15,502 bases of DNA, from contig CAMLIF010000096.1 in NCBI GenBank assembly GCA_946479985.1, positions 1-15,502 on the forward strand, given 5' to 3'. The stretch comes from an uncultured Flavobacteriales bacterium (GTDB lineage Bacteria > Bacteroidota > Bacteroidia > Flavobacteriales > Crocinitomicaceae). Below, in pieces: positions 15,458 through 15,502 of this stretch; within the stretch, counting starts at the first letter, position 1, and each line of letters starts with the position of its first letter. Below the pieces are notes generated by a model. It was not told the DNA's origin. It saw nothing but the letters and a program-made list of their open reading frames with translations, and searched no databases. The position numbers and the translations under genes are program-made.

Positions 15458-15502
15458 AGATCGGAAGAGCACACGTCTGAACTCCAGTCACTTCCTGTGA
15501 TC
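15458..15502. other. Illumina TruSeq adapter and index (not genomic)
   Basis: Starting AGATCGGAAGAGC at 15458, 34 nt match the TruSeq index-read adapter through 15491, followed by the 8-nt index TTCCTGTG (15492-15499) and ATC, the first bases of the next adapter section. This is library sequence left at the contig end and must be trimmed. Confidence 0.98.

Noticed and set aside
15458..15491. N-terminal extension (MTGVQTCALPIS) of the final minus-strand gene
   Set aside because: This is a translation of sequencing adapter, not of genomic DNA.

Overview
The window looks like one end of a contig from a Bacteroidota genome, probably a free-living member of the Flavobacteriales. The evidence is the moderately AT-rich DNA, the weak Shine-Dalgarno signals, a -7 box matching TAnnTTTG, and a protein with a gliding-motility/type IX secretion C-terminal domain. 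Other typical genes are a DUF5723-type outer-membrane protein, an HU-CCDC81/SPOR protein, several small TonB-C-like proteins and a split transketolase. The order-level assignment is inference; the phylum is well supported. The right end is not genomic: from 15458 to 15502 the sequence is an untrimmed Illumina TruSeq adapter with its index, so the contig truly ends at about 15457.

Layout. 1-2917 (minus strand): a two-subunit transketolase operon whose N-terminal and C-terminal halves are separated by a gene for a secreted von Willebrand A (VWA) protein. The three genes abut; the last runs off the left edge. 3045-5800 (plus): a small secreted protein translationally coupled to an 804-aa CUB/P-domain protein with a type IX sorting domain, closed by a strong terminator. 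5938-8396 (plus): NAD-type glyceraldehyde-3-phosphate dehydrogenase overlapping by 4 nt with a DUF5723-like outer-membrane protein. 8397-8645: a convergent intergenic region with two diverged copies of a palindromic element.

8646-13251 (minus): in transcription order, ribD, an MBL-fold hydrolase, a membrane protein with a cytoplasmic HU-like domain and a periplasmic SPOR domain, a TonB-C-like lipoprotein with a TTG start, and a second TonB-C-like gene broken by a frameshift. 13354-15128 (plus): an MFS transporter and a secreted NTF2/SnoaL-like protein. 15129-15219: a perfect 26-bp hairpin and a separate GAAA-loop terminator. 15249-15457 (minus): the C-terminal end of a third TonB-C-like gene, cut by the contig end.

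Most of the window is core metabolism (transketolase, GAPDH, riboflavin synthesis) mixed with cell-envelope genes. No mobile element, CRISPR array, RNA gene or defence system was recognised. The points most worth a second look are the VWA gene between the transketolase halves, the 26-bp hairpin, the duplicated palindromic element, the frameshifted TonB-C gene and the adapter at the contig end.
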